Source: Caldilineaceae bacterium (GTDB taxonomy: Bacteria; Chloroflexota; Anaerolineae; Caldilineales; Caldilineaceae). Taken from it: a stretch of 64,000 bases of DNA. A program made the position numbers and the translations under genes. The stretch spans positions 101,480 to 165,479 of the forward strand of contig JALHQH010000026.1 of the NCBI GenBank assembly GCA_022842065.1, in the 5' to 3' direction. The notes below the pieces were generated by a model, which worked only from the letters and a program-made list of their open reading frames with translations, made no database searches and was not told the origin of the DNA. This document shows, in pieces, positions 27,151-35,337 of the stretch. The first letter of the stretch is position 1; the number at the start of each line of letters is the position of its first letter.

Positions 27151-27483
27151 ATAAAGCGTGGCCAGATCGATCTGATCTGGCCACGCTTTATGTCAAGCTG
27201 CTCCTTATAAGTAGTAAGTTGAGTGACTGTCACTGGGCGGCGCTTTGGTCGATCCAGACTGGTTATGGCCCAGTGACAGTCACCTAGTACACAGTGGTAC
27301 AAATAAGCCAATAGCTGACTTGGGCCTAGCCAGTCCGTGACCGGCTAGGCCCACCACAACCGTACATTTATTTAGGCCGGCCTGTATTAGGTTCTGTTGA
27401 CATTTGTAATTCACCGGTGAAGTACGGACACGATGCATCGTGTCCGTACAGCGGAGAAAATTGAAATGTCAACAGAACCTAAT
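27151..27483. repeat. Cluster of four palindromic elements, including a 98-bp MITE-like element
   Basis: In order: 27151-27191, 18-bp perfect arms around a 5-base loop; 27223-27283, 16-bp arms starting GTGACTGTCACTGGGC; 27321-27353, 11-bp arms TGGGCCTAGCC; 27386-27483, 20-bp perfect terminal inverted repeats starting ATTAGGTTCTGTTGACATTT. The last encloses a perfect 28-bp palindrome at 27422-27449. No reading frame of note occurs in the 530-base gap 27106-27636. The first hairpin lies 45 bases after the fusion-protein gene and may help end that operon. Confidence 0.8.
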
Positions 27484-27636
27484 GTGCAAAGTGAGGAACA
27501 CCCATCAGAATCTGAGGAAGTGTTCACTGTTTTCCCACATTTGCCCGCTATACTAAAGTGAGTAAACCATTCGATCAATCAGCAGCGTGAAGGGTACCAT
27601 TTTCACGCGGTTGACGCCAGTATTAACGAGGAGGCC

Positions 27637-29685
27637 ATGATGGCACTGCACGAGGAAACAAGCCAACCGCCGACCACGGCGGAAGTGAACAAAACGACCA
27701 CCAGTGGGCGTCAGCGACGGCGTTGGTGGTTGGCGCTGGTCGCCGCCTTGATCGTCCTGGGGGCTGGGGGCTGGAGCTTGCAGCAGATTGTCCGCGCCAA
27801 TAGCGGCGCCGCGCCAGAGACAAGCGTTGCCGGCGGACCGTCAACCACTGCGGCGACCACCCAAACTGCCTTATCCGCGCCGCAGCAGGTTGACGCCGCT
27901 ACCCGCGCAGATCATGCCCCGGTGACGGTGGCGACCACTAACGATTCCGCCGCTGCTGCACAGCTGAGCACCGCTAACCAGAACACCGTTTCGCTGGTCG
28001 TACTGGTCGGTGCCGAAGGCGCAACCCTCTTGGCGGCACCCACCGATAGCAGTGGCGCGCTGCTTGAGCCGGGGGTCGTATTCAGCGCCGTGGGGCGTAC
28101 AGCAGATAGCGGCTGGCTAGCGGTACAGGCGATTGATGGCACCAGCGGCTGGATTGCCGCGTCAGAACTGGTCGTCTTTGGCGTGACGCGCTTGGCTATC
28201 GTGGACCCGGCTGCTTTTATGGTCAACCTGCCGGCTGCTCAGCGGGATGCAGTGAATGCGATGACCGTTGCTACAACGACTGTGGAATCAGCCCCAGTGG
28301 AACCAGTCACAGTGAGCACCACAACCGCGCGGATGACCGCAACGACGGCAACTGATCCAACCATAGACGAAGCGGCCCAACGCGCAACCGTGAATGTGAG
28401 CAGTGGTCGCCTCAACGTCCGCGGCGGCCCCGGCACCACCTATGCCATCGTCGCAAAGGCTAACGCCGGTGATGCGCTAACGGTGTTCGCCCGCAACGCG
28501 GCTGCCGACTGGGTGCAGATCCAATTGCCCAATGTTGCCGATGAGTTCGGTTGGGTTGCAGCACGCTATCTTGACCTTGCGGGTGATGTTGCTGCCCTCC
28601 CTGTTTCCACCACCGTGAGCAGCGCACCAGTCTTCGTAAGTGCGGTTGCAACCACCGCGACAACGGCGGCTGCCACGACATCTGCTGACACAAATCGCGA
28701 CACGGTGCAGACCGTCTCGATGGCGAGTGCCGCGACGACCGCAAGTAGCACAAATGCCGGCGCAGTCCCCGGCCTCAGCGGCACCCTGGTTTTTCAGAGC
28801 AGTCCCGGCGGCATGATCTACGCCTATGATCTCGCTAATGGCCGCCTTTGGCAATTGACCAACGGCTTTGATCCTGCCATCAGCCCGGATGGTAGCCAGG
28901 TCGCCTTTGTGCGTGAGGGCGGTGAGAATGGTCTCTATCTGATCAACCTTGACGGCAGCAATGAGCGACTGATCTTCTCTGGCCGCGAGTCGCTTTCATC
29001 GCCCAAATGGAGCCCCGACGGGCAGTGGATTGTTTTTACGCGGCGCGATGAATACCGCGAATGTGTCGATCTGGGTCGTGCCGGCTGTGTTTCGCCGGGT
29101 ACCTTGCCGCCGAATATGGCCACTGATAATCTCGAATTGAGCAAGGATTACGAATATAATCTGGCCCGTGTCGATGTTAACGGCAACAACTACCGTGACA
29201 TTGCGGCCCTCGAATCGGCCCGCGCCGCGGATTGGAACGAAGCTGGGATTGTTTACCAATCATCCGCCGGGTTGCAGATTACGACTGATACTGCGGATGC
29301 GACTAATCGCTTGCTTTACTTCAAAGAGCTCCAGCCCCCGGTTGAAGATCCGGACTGGCAACCCAACGGCGGCCAGGTGCTCTTTGTCCAACGTCACGGC
29401 AGCCACTATGAGATCTATACGATGAACGCCGATGGCAGTGGGGCAACCGCCCTCACCAGACCGGTAACAACGCTCGTTGACCAGATGCCCAACAACCTGG
29501 CCCCCGCCTGGAGTCCTGACGGCCAACAGATCGTCTTTCTGAGCAACCGCGCCGAGAATAACGAAGCCGGCGCTTGGCGGCTCTGGGTGATGAATGCCGA
29601 CGGCAGCAACCAACAACCCTTGCCCATCGACATTACCATCAACTACACCTACGGCAATGAGCAGGCGGTGAGCTGGGGACTTTGA
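27637..29685 (+). CDS. Membrane-anchored SH3b protein with TolB-like WD40 (PD40) propeller
   Basis: 682 residues, start ATG at 27637 after GAGGAGG. A single N-terminal helix (RWWLALVAALIVLGAGGW) anchors it. Two SH3-like bacterial domains follow: one at about 115-190 (weak), and a clear one near 250-310 (GRLNVRGGPGTTYAIVAKAN ... GWVAARYLDL). Thr/Ala-rich linkers separate them. From about residue 385 there are TolB-type PD40 repeats (FDPAISPDGSQVAFV, SPKWSPDGQWIVF, APAWSPDGQQIVFLSN) making a beta-propeller. SH3b modules usually bind the cell wall. It sits between the exporter and the two-component system in the same orientation, but the exact role is unknown. Confidence 0.8.
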   Translation: MMALHEETSQPPTTAEVNKTTTSGRQRRRWWLALVAALIVLGAGGWSLQQIVRANSGAAPETSVAGGPSTTAATTQTALSAPQQVDAATRADHAPVTVATTNDSAAAAQLSTANQNTVSLVVLVGAEGATLLAAPTDSSGALLEPGVVFSAVGRTADSGWLAVQAIDGTSGWIAASELVVFGVTRLAIVDPAAFMVNLPAAQRDAVNAMTVATTTVESAPVEPVTVSTTTARMTATTATDPTIDEAAQRATVNVSSGRLNVRGGPGTTYAIVAKANAGDALTVFARNAAADWVQIQLPNVADEFGWVAARYLDLAGDVAALPVSTTVSSAPVFVSAVATTATTAAATTSADTNRDTVQTVSMASAATTASSTNAGAVPGLSGTLVFQSSPGGMIYAYDLANGRLWQLTNGFDPAISPDGSQVAFVREGGENGLYLINLDGSNERLIFSGRESLSSPKWSPDGQWIVFTRRDEYRECVDLGRAGCVSPGTLPPNMATDNLELSKDYEYNLARVDVNGNNYRDIAALESARAADWNEAGIVYQSSAGLQITTDTADATNRLLYFKELQPPVEDPDWQPNGGQVLFVQRHGSHYEIYTMNADGSGATALTRPVTTLVDQMPNNLAPAWSPDGQQIVFLSNRAENNEAGAWRLWVMNADGSNQQPLPIDITINYTYGNEQAVSWGL

Positions 29686-29703
29686 AGATAGGAGACATGT
29701 GAT

Positions 29704-29765
29704 GCGTAAAACGTAAAACGTAATATGTGACACGCGACTTCTTCACGTTTCACGTTTTACGTGTC
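29704..29765. repeat. ACGTAAAACGT hairpin
   Basis: Tandem CGTAAAACGTAAAACGTAA (29705-29723) faces TTCACGTTTCACGTTTTACG (29742-29761). It starts 19 bases after the SH3/TolB-like gene and ends just before the ribosome binding site of the response-regulator gene. Confidence 0.7.
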
Positions 29766-29780
29766 CAACCGGAGAGCCTT

Positions 29781-30521
29781 ATGTTTGCACAAATCAGCGA
29801 AAGTGGCTATAACGTAGCCATGACACGCGAACGGATTTTGGTGGTAGATGATGATCGGGAAATTGTCCGGCTGTTGCGCAGTTATCTGGAGCAGGCGGGC
29901 TATGAGGTGCTGGTCGCCTATGATGGCGAAAGTGCCCTGCATGTCCTGCGTCGCGACCGGCCTGATCTACTCGTGCTTGACTTGATGTTGCCTGACCGCG
30001 ATGGCTGGGAAATTACCCGCCTTTTGCGCAGCGATCAGTCATTGGCCGCGATCCCGATTATTATGCTTACCGCCCGCGTCGATGACACCGACAAGATCAT
30101 CGGGCTGGAGATGGGGGCTGATGATTATGTGACCAAACCCTTTAACACGCGCGAGGTACTCGCGCGTGTCCGCGCCATGTTACGGCGCCAACAGCGTAAT
30201 GCCGAAGGTCTCCTCCCGGCAATTGTCCAGAGCGGCCGGCTGCGGCTCGATCCCGCCCGCCACGAGGTGACGATTGATGGCGAACTGCTCGACCTGACGC
30301 GCACCGAGTTCAACTTGTTGCAGACCTTGATGCAGAATCCAGGCTATGTCTTTACCCGTAGTGAGCTGATCGAACGTGCCTTGGGCCACGGCTACGAGAG
30401 CATTGAGCGCTCGCTTGACACCCACATCAAAAATTTGCGCCGCAAGATGGGCGACGATCCCAAAAATCCGGCCTATGTCCAGACGGTTTATGGCGTAGGG
30501 TACCGCATGGCCGAACTATGA
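29781..30521 (+). CDS. Response regulator, OmpR/PhoB family
   Basis: 246 residues from the ATG at 29781, preceded by GGAGAG; a later ATG at 29820 has no such site. The receiver domain has the acidic pocket VVDDDREIV, the phospho-acceptor Asp in LLVLDLMLPDRDGW, the Thr in IIMLTARVD and the Lys in DDYVTKPF. The C-terminal winged helix (LTRTEFNLLQTLMQNPGYVF ... SLDTHIKNLRRKMGDDP, VYGVGYRM) is of OmpR type and binds DNA. Its stop overlaps the start of the kinase gene (ATGA), so the two are co-translated. The target is not shown by the sequence; the exporter operon upstream is a reasonable guess. Confidence 0.93.
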   Translation: MFAQISESGYNVAMTRERILVVDDDREIVRLLRSYLEQAGYEVLVAYDGESALHVLRRDRPDLLVLDLMLPDRDGWEITRLLRSDQSLAAIPIIMLTARVDDTDKIIGLEMGADDYVTKPFNTREVLARVRAMLRRQQRNAEGLLPAIVQSGRLRLDPARHEVTIDGELLDLTRTEFNLLQTLMQNPGYVFTRSELIERALGHGYESIERSLDTHIKNLRRKMGDDPKNPAYVQTVYGVGYRMAEL

Positions 30522-31645
30522 AACAACGTTGGCAGGCGCTGTGCGCCCTACTCGCCCACTTCTCTTTTAACCAGCTCTGGGTGCAATTTAGTCTGGCCTT
30601 TGGGGCAATGGTGATTATCGCCGTCCTTGCCCTCTTTACGGTTGGGTTACTCTTGCGCCCGGAGCCACGCTTTGAAGTCCAACCGCCCTCTGCCGAAGCC
30701 CGGGCCGAGTTTGCCAGCCGCGCGCGTTTGGTGCTTACCCGTTCGCTCATTACGATTGTCCTGACTGGCGGCGTGCTAGGGATCACCGCCGGGATCTGGA
30801 TGAGCCGCCGGCTGAGCGCGCCGCTTGAATCGCTGGCGAAGGGGACAGAGACAATTGGCGAGGGCGACTTAACCTACCGTGTGACTCCCAAGGGCAGCGC
30901 CGAAATGGTGGCGCTGGCCAACGCCTTTAACCGCATGGTGAGCAAACTGGAAGAAGAGGCCGTCCTGCGCCAGAATCTCCTGGCCGATGTTGCCCACGAA
31001 TTGCGCACGCCGCTCACCGTCTTGCAAGGCAACCTACGCGCCATCCTTGATGATGTCTATACGCTGGACAAAGCCGAAGTCGCCCGCCTTTATGACCAGA
31101 CCCGCCATCTCCATCGGCTGGTCAGCGATTTACGCGAACTGGCCCAGGCGGAAGCCCACCAACTGCCCCTCAGCCTGCAACAAACTGATCTCGCCCAACT
31201 CGCTGAATCGTGTGTGGCGATTTTGGAGCCAATTGCGGAGGCCGAAGCTGTACAACTACGGGTTGATTATGGCGCACGGGCGCTCATCGCGCTGGTTGAC
31301 CGGGCACGAATGACCCAAGTGTTGCAAAATTTGCTGACCAACGCGCTGCGTCATACCCCCGCCGGTGGTGCAATTGCGCTGCGCATTGCGCAAACGGATG
31401 GCCATGCCTTACTTGAGGTTGCGGATACCGGCGATGGCATTGACGCCGAACATCTACCCCACCTCTTTGATCGCTTCTACCGCACCGACAGTGCCCGGGA
31501 TCGCGATAGCGGTGGGGCCGGGCTCGGCCTGGCGATTGTGCGCGCCCTGGTGCTGGCGCACCATGGTACCGTCACCGCGACCAGTGCCGGTCGTGGCTGT
31601 GGCAGTACCTTCACCGTCACCCTGCCCCTTGCCCTGCTTGGTTAG
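30518..31645 (+). CDS. Sensor histidine kinase with HAMP domain
   Basis: 375 residues. Two membrane helices (about 18-48 and 68-100) enclose a short outer loop of some 30 residues, too small for a classical sensor domain, so the signal is probably sensed in or at the membrane. A HAMP segment follows (RLSAPLESLAKGTETIGEGD). The H-box is DVAHELRTPLTVLQ near residue 157, the N-box is QNLLTNALRHTP, and the G-boxes are DTGDGIDAEHLPHLFDRF and GGAGLGLAIVRAL. All kinase residues are present. It is co-translated with the response regulator. Confidence 0.93.
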   Translation: MKQRWQALCALLAHFSFNQLWVQFSLAFGAMVIIAVLALFTVGLLLRPEPRFEVQPPSAEARAEFASRARLVLTRSLITIVLTGGVLGITAGIWMSRRLSAPLESLAKGTETIGEGDLTYRVTPKGSAEMVALANAFNRMVSKLEEEAVLRQNLLADVAHELRTPLTVLQGNLRAILDDVYTLDKAEVARLYDQTRHLHRLVSDLRELAQAEAHQLPLSLQQTDLAQLAESCVAILEPIAEAEAVQLRVDYGARALIALVDRARMTQVLQNLLTNALRHTPAGGAIALRIAQTDGHALLEVADTGDGIDAEHLPHLFDRFYRTDSARDRDSGGAGLGLAIVRALVLAHHGTVTATSAGRGCGSTFTVTLPLALLG

Positions 31646-31827
31646 TCCAAATTCCATCATTCGCTAAGTAGTTCTCCACAATTCCTTGACAACCATAGGC
31701 TAAAGTAATGGTGAGGCCGGTTGACGCCGGGCATATCCAGTGCAATTAACGGAAACGTCAGTTGCACAATTAGGACTCAGCGGGAATGCAGGGGTTGACC
31801 AGATCGCCCTGGGCTAAAGCCGCAGGG

Positions 31828-31890
31828 CTACCCAACAACGCCGGGTAAACCCGGCTAAAGCAGCCGGGTTTACCCGGCGTTGTTGGGTAG
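31828..31890. repeat. Hairpin with 29-bp perfect arms
   Basis: Left arm 31828-31856 (begins CTACCCAACAACGCCGGGTA), loop AAAGC, right arm 31862-31890, no mismatch. A weaker hairpin GCCCTGGGCT..AGCCGCAGGGC (about 31806-31828) abuts it. The 334-base gap from 31646 to 31979 shows no other structure or gene. Confidence 0.8.
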
Positions 31891-31979
31891 TCCGGGTGCC
31901 CACTGGGCGCGTTGACGGCGGGGTGTGCTATCAACGCCCTAAGATCGGGTTGAACCACAATTAGAAGCGAGTAAACACC

Positions 31980-32126
31980 ATGAGTCAAGCTGTAGCAAAA
32001 CACCCCCTAAAACGTCTAGGGCGGGTTAGTGAAACACTCAAAAATTTCTGGGTTGATATTAGCACCTGGTCTTTAACTGGTATTGGATTGCCAATGTTTT
32101 TCGTCGCTATCTCTGGCGGCCTTTAA
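31980..32126 (+). CDS. Possible small membrane protein, 48 residues
   Basis: An ATG-to-TAA frame encoding 48 residues: a basic N-terminal stretch (KHPLKRLGRVSETLKNF) then one hydrophobic segment (WSLTGIGLPMFFVAISGGL). A purine-rich AGAAGCGAG lies 8 bases in front. The positive-inside charge and single helix look like a real small membrane protein, but no family is recognised. It precedes the 195-residue membrane protein by 80 bases. Confidence 0.4.
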   Translation: MSQAVAKHPLKRLGRVSETLKNFWVDISTWSLTGIGLPMFFVAISGGL

Positions 32127-32206
32127 CAGGGAAACGGCCACTCACATCACAAAAACCGGCACTTGTTACTGCCGGACAAATGGAAGGTAGAGAATAAGAG
32201 TAGTAT

Positions 32207-32794
32207 ATGAAGACAATTTCACGTATTATGATCATTTTGCTGGCTGCTACCTTGATCGGTGGCGTCACTTATGCGATTGGCAACAGTAATTGGGGGACAG
32301 CCCAGGCTGCCTTTGGTGGGCGGGGCGGTGAACGCTTTTCGCGCGCGGCGGGTGCCGTGGGTAACGGCGAAGCTGCCGCACAACCACTCCGCACAGACCA
32401 ACATGGCTCGCGGCCAGAACACCGTGAGGGCGGCCACGGCGGCTTTGACCGCGATGGTGGCCGTGGCTTTAGTTTCTTTGGTCTGCTTGGTCTGGCGCGC
32501 ACCATCCTCCCGATTGCCTTGATTATTGGCGTTGTCGTGCTCGCTGCTAACGGGATCGGGCAGCTCTTCAATCGTCGCAAAGGCAAAAGTACCCCTGTCG
32601 CTGCAACCATACCGCCGGTTGATGCCGTCGAGCCATCGACCGCTGCTGCCGTAACAGCAACCGAGCCACCGTCAATCGAGCCACTGCCAACCGATTCACC
32701 GCTAATCGAGCCACCGACCAGCGATACAACGCCGCTTGATCCTGCACCCCCTGCGGAAACACCACCTGCTAACGACGAATCAACCCGTGCGTAG
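32207..32794 (+). CDS. Membrane protein with Gly/Arg/His-rich loop and Pro/Thr-rich tail, unknown function
   Basis: 195 residues. An N-terminal hydrophobic segment (IMIILLAATLIGGVTYAIGN) resembles a signal or anchor. A loop rich in Gly, Arg and His follows (about 35-88, ending HGGFDRDGGRGFSFF), then a second helix (LARTILPIALIIGVVVLAAN), a basic stop-transfer NRRKGK, and an acidic Pro/Thr/Ser tail (PTDSPLIEPPTSDTTPLDP). I do not recognise a family. With both helices spanning, the tail would lie on one side as a flexible arm. Confidence 0.6.
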   Translation: MKTISRIMIILLAATLIGGVTYAIGNSNWGTAQAAFGGRGGERFSRAAGAVGNGEAAAQPLRTDQHGSRPEHREGGHGGFDRDGGRGFSFFGLLGLARTILPIALIIGVVVLAANGIGQLFNRRKGKSTPVAATIPPVDAVEPSTAAAVTATEPPSIEPLPTDSPLIEPPTSDTTPLDPAPPAETPPANDESTRA

Positions 32795-32847
32795 GTCAGC
32801 ACCGTCGGCGTGACGACGCTGCGCAAAACGACAATAGAACTTACACC

Positions 32848-32928
32848 TTGACCACAGAGCGCACAGAGCGCACAGAAAGAAACCTATATTCTGTGTCCTC
32901 TATGCTTCTCTGTGTTCCCTGTGGTTAA
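32848..32928. repeat. CACAGAG-repeat hairpin
   Basis: TTGACCACAGAG..CACAGAG..CACAGAA is mirrored by TTCTGTG..CTCTGTG..CCCTGTGGTTAA. This pattern of short periodic inverted repeats is known from intergenic elements of many bacteria. It starts 53 bases after the preceding gene. The rest of the gap to 33088 shows nothing but pyrimidine-rich sequence. Confidence 0.7.
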
Positions 32929-33088
32929 GCTGTTCCCCTCCTCCCTATCTCCTTCCCTTCTCTCATCTTTCCTTCATCTGTTGCCAACGCATTTCACATT
33001 GATCCCCACTACATTTTGCCACCGGGGGCGACTTGGCCGTTGCTCCTTGTCGTGGCCAACGAGATGCACCAATTTCCTGGAGAATTTC

Positions 33089-33118
33089 TTGACATTTCCC
33101 ACAGCAGCCCTTGATAAT
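33089..33118 (+). promoter_or_regulatory. Sigma-70-like promoter of the HHH lipoprotein operon
   Basis: TTGACA at 33089-33094, 18 bases, GATAAT at 33113-33118. The -35 is perfect, the -10 five of six. The first gene starts 62 bases downstream. Confidence 0.6.
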
Positions 33119-33180
33119 GCTGCGCCATAATTGGACCAGGACATTAATTCAACATTGCAACCTGAAAGGTAAAAATTACG

Positions 33181-33822
33181 ATGAAGTACAATCTTGCCCA
33201 TACGCGTTGGCTAGTCGGCGCGTTGGTTGGCCTGGCTTTACTTGGCACCGCTTGTGCCACCCCCAACAGTGCAAACACTGATGCCGCACCAGCCGAGGCA
33301 CCTGCCATTGTGGCAACCAGCGCCGAAAGCAGCAGCGAACCCGCCGCGGCAGCGGTTACGACCACCACGATATTGACCGAATCTGCCGCCGTGACCGAGG
33401 CAACTGCTGCGACCGACACCACTGCTGAAAGTGCGCCCGCTGCCACCATGACCAAGCTAAATCTCAACACAGTCACTGGTGACGAATTGCTTGCCACCAT
33501 TCCTGACTTTGGCAACCGCATGGTGCGCGAGTTCGAGGAATATCGCCCCTATATCAGCATCCAACAGTTCCGCCAAGAGATTGGCAAATATGTGGATGAA
33601 GCACAGGTCGCTACCTATGAGGAATATGTTTATGTGCCCATCGCGGTCAATGATGTCGACGCCGCGACGATCATGCAAATTCCTGGGGTAGACCAAGCCG
33701 CGGCTGATGCCTTGATCGCGGCCCGCCCGTATAGTGACAACGCTGCCTTCCTCACCAAGCTGGCGGAAGTTGCCCCGGCGGTTGATGGCATCCTGGCCCA
33801 GGCTTATCTGGAGGCGCAATAA
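33181..33822 (+). CDS. Lipoprotein with helix-hairpin-helix (ComEA-like) domains
   Basis: 213 residues. The signal peptide ends in a lipobox (LLGTAC), so the protein is lipid-anchored outside the membrane. A Thr/Ala/Glu-rich linker (about 28-90) follows. The C-terminal 115 residues contain two helix-hairpin-helix-like units: KLNLNTVTGDELLATIPDFG and VNDVDAATIMQIPGVDQAAA. ComEA uses a related domain to bind incoming DNA. The first unit has IPDFGNRM where ComEA has the GIG hairpin, so DNA binding is not assured. It heads a unit with the four-helix membrane protein, whose start codon overlaps its stop. Confidence 0.75.
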   Translation: MKYNLAHTRWLVGALVGLALLGTACATPNSANTDAAPAEAPAIVATSAESSSEPAAAAVTTTTILTESAAVTEATAATDTTAESAPAATMTKLNLNTVTGDELLATIPDFGNRMVREFEEYRPYISIQQFRQEIGKYVDEAQVATYEEYVYVPIAVNDVDAATIMQIPGVDQAAADALIAARPYSDNAAFLTKLAEVAPAVDGILAQAYLEAQ

Positions 33823-34262
33823 TGAGTAGTGAAGTCGTCTTGGGCCGGCTACGCAATTTTCTGTTGGCACTGGCTGGCTTCATGTTTTTTGGCACCGTGG
33901 TTGAATTGGCACTGACTGAACACTGGGAAGGGCCAGTGCAACTGCTGCCCTTTGTGCTCAGCGGCTTAAGCCTGGTTGCTATCATTGCGCTCTTGGCGCA
34001 ACCACGGCCACTTACCGTACGGTTGCTACAGGGCATTGTTGGGGTGACCTTCCTGGGCAGTCTCTTTGGCATCTTTGAGCACATCGAACATAACATCGAA
34101 TTCGCCTTGGAAATTCAGCCCAATATCGCCACGAGCGAGCTCATCCTCAAAGCGCTAGGCGGTGCTAATCCACTCTTGGCCCCTGGCATTCTCGCGTTTA
34201 CTGCCCTCTTGGCCTTGGCTGCTGTCTATTATCATCCAGTTATGCGTCGCCAAGTAGTATAG
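33822..34262 (+). CDS. Four-helix membrane protein of unknown function
   Basis: 146 residues with four predicted helices (about 10-28, 38-58, 66-84, 115-135). The loop between helices three and four holds a His/Glu-rich segment (GIFEHIEHNIEFALEIQPNI) that could bind a metal or haem. The start ATG overlaps the stop of the HHH lipoprotein gene and follows GGAGG. I do not recognise the family. Co-translation suggests it acts with the lipoprotein. Confidence 0.65.
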   Translation: MSSEVVLGRLRNFLLALAGFMFFGTVVELALTEHWEGPVQLLPFVLSGLSLVAIIALLAQPRPLTVRLLQGIVGVTFLGSLFGIFEHIEHNIEFALEIQPNIATSELILKALGGANPLLAPGILAFTALLALAAVYYHPVMRRQVV

Positions 34263-34274
34263 GCGCGGCGCACC

Positions 34275-34342
34275 AATTCTCGATTTGGCAACGTGTACTG
34301 CGCATCCCCTGATGCGCAGTACACGTTGCCAAATCGAGAATT
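34275..34342. repeat. Hairpin with 32-bp perfect arms, GTGTACTGCGCATC family, copy 1
   Basis: Arms 34275-34306 and 34311-34342 are perfect complements around the loop CCCT. The inner part GTGTACTGCGCATCCCC recurs at 37872-37900 and 59994-60159. It begins 13 bases after the stop of the membrane protein gene. Confidence 0.85.
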
Positions 34343-34433
34343 ACTGATACTCATCTACCATTAATCTTACTCTTATCCACTACATAACTTCTGCAACGTT
34401 TACTCAAGTAGTATGATGATGAAAGAGGATTCT

Positions 34434-35252
34434 ATGTCTTACCCACGTTACCCAAAATTTGCCCTGTGGACGATTGTTATCCTGCTCTTTGCTTTTGCGC
34501 TGGCTGCTTGCAACGGCGCTGCCACCACCGAAAGCGCGAGCGATGTGAGCGTACCGGCTGCCACTGAAGCCCCTGCTGCAGAGCCAGCGGCCAGCACCAC
34601 CGCTGTGACGACGACCAGTGCAACGAGTGATGTTACCACGACCGCTGCTGTCACGGTCAGCACGGTTGAAACCAGCACGGCAAGTGGTGCCGCTGCTACC
34701 GCAAGTGGGGCACGCACCTTTACCCTAACGCAGACCGGCACTGAAGCGCGGTTCTCGCTCTATGAGTTGCTCATGGGCCAGGATAAGACTGTGGTTGGGG
34801 TGACCTCGCTGGTTGAAGGCTCGATCACGGTCGATCCGGCCAATCCTAGCAGCACTGCGATCAGCCCAATTCGGATTGATGCCAGTGATTTGACGACGGA
34901 CAGCGACCGTCGCAATGGTGCCATTCAGCGTTTTGTTCTGCAAAGCAATCAGGCCGCGTACCAGTATATTACCTTTACGCCGACCGCGATTGAAGGGCTA
35001 CCTGCCATCGTCAATGTGGGAGATAGCTTTAGCTTTACCGTACAGGGTGATCTGACCATTCGTGATGTTACTTATCCCGAAACGTTTGAACTGACCGTCA
35101 CTGTCAACAGTGAGAATGAACTGGTTGGCTTGGGTAAAACCACCATTATGCGCCGCAACTATAACCTCACGATTCCCAGCGTGCCCTCGGTGGCAAATGT
35201 TGGTGAAGAAGTCGAACTAGAGATCGAGTTTACTGCCATTGCTACAGGATAA
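34434..35252 (+). CDS. YceI-family lipoprotein
   Basis: 272 residues from the ATG at 34434, preceded by AGAGGA. The signal peptide ends in the lipobox FALAAC. After a long Thr/Ser/Ala linker (about 30-95) comes a YceI domain (TFTLTQTGTEARFSLYELLM ... GLGKTTIMRRNYNLTIPSVP), a lipocalin-like barrel known to bind polyprenoids or other amphiphiles. In this genome it would be tethered to the outer face of the membrane. A hairpin lies before it and another just after, so it may be transcribed alone. Confidence 0.88.
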   Translation: MSYPRYPKFALWTIVILLFAFALAACNGAATTESASDVSVPAATEAPAAEPAASTTAVTTTSATSDVTTTAAVTVSTVETSTASGAAATASGARTFTLTQTGTEARFSLYELLMGQDKTVVGVTSLVEGSITVDPANPSSTAISPIRIDASDLTTDSDRRNGAIQRFVLQSNQAAYQYITFTPTAIEGLPAIVNVGDSFSFTVQGDLTIRDVTYPETFELTVTVNSENELVGLGKTTIMRRNYNLTIPSVPSVANVGEEVELEIEFTAIATG

Positions 35253-35288
35253 TGGCAAAATTGCGGTAAAATCATTATGTAACCAAAG

Positions 35289-35319
35289 CGACAACAGTCT
35301 TTCCAACGGCTGTTGTCGG
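35289..35319 (+). terminator. Hairpin after the YceI gene
   Basis: CGACAACAG and CTGTTGTCG form a 9-bp stem with a 13-base loop, 36 bases after the YceI gene. The following sequence is only weakly U-rich. It also lies 19 bases before the next start codon, so it could influence translation of that gene. Confidence 0.4.
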
Positions 35320-35337
35320 TCTATCTGTTGGGAGAGG

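Noticed and set aside
27386..27483. Complete insertion sequence
   Set aside because: Only 98 bases long and without any transposase frame; called a MITE-like element.
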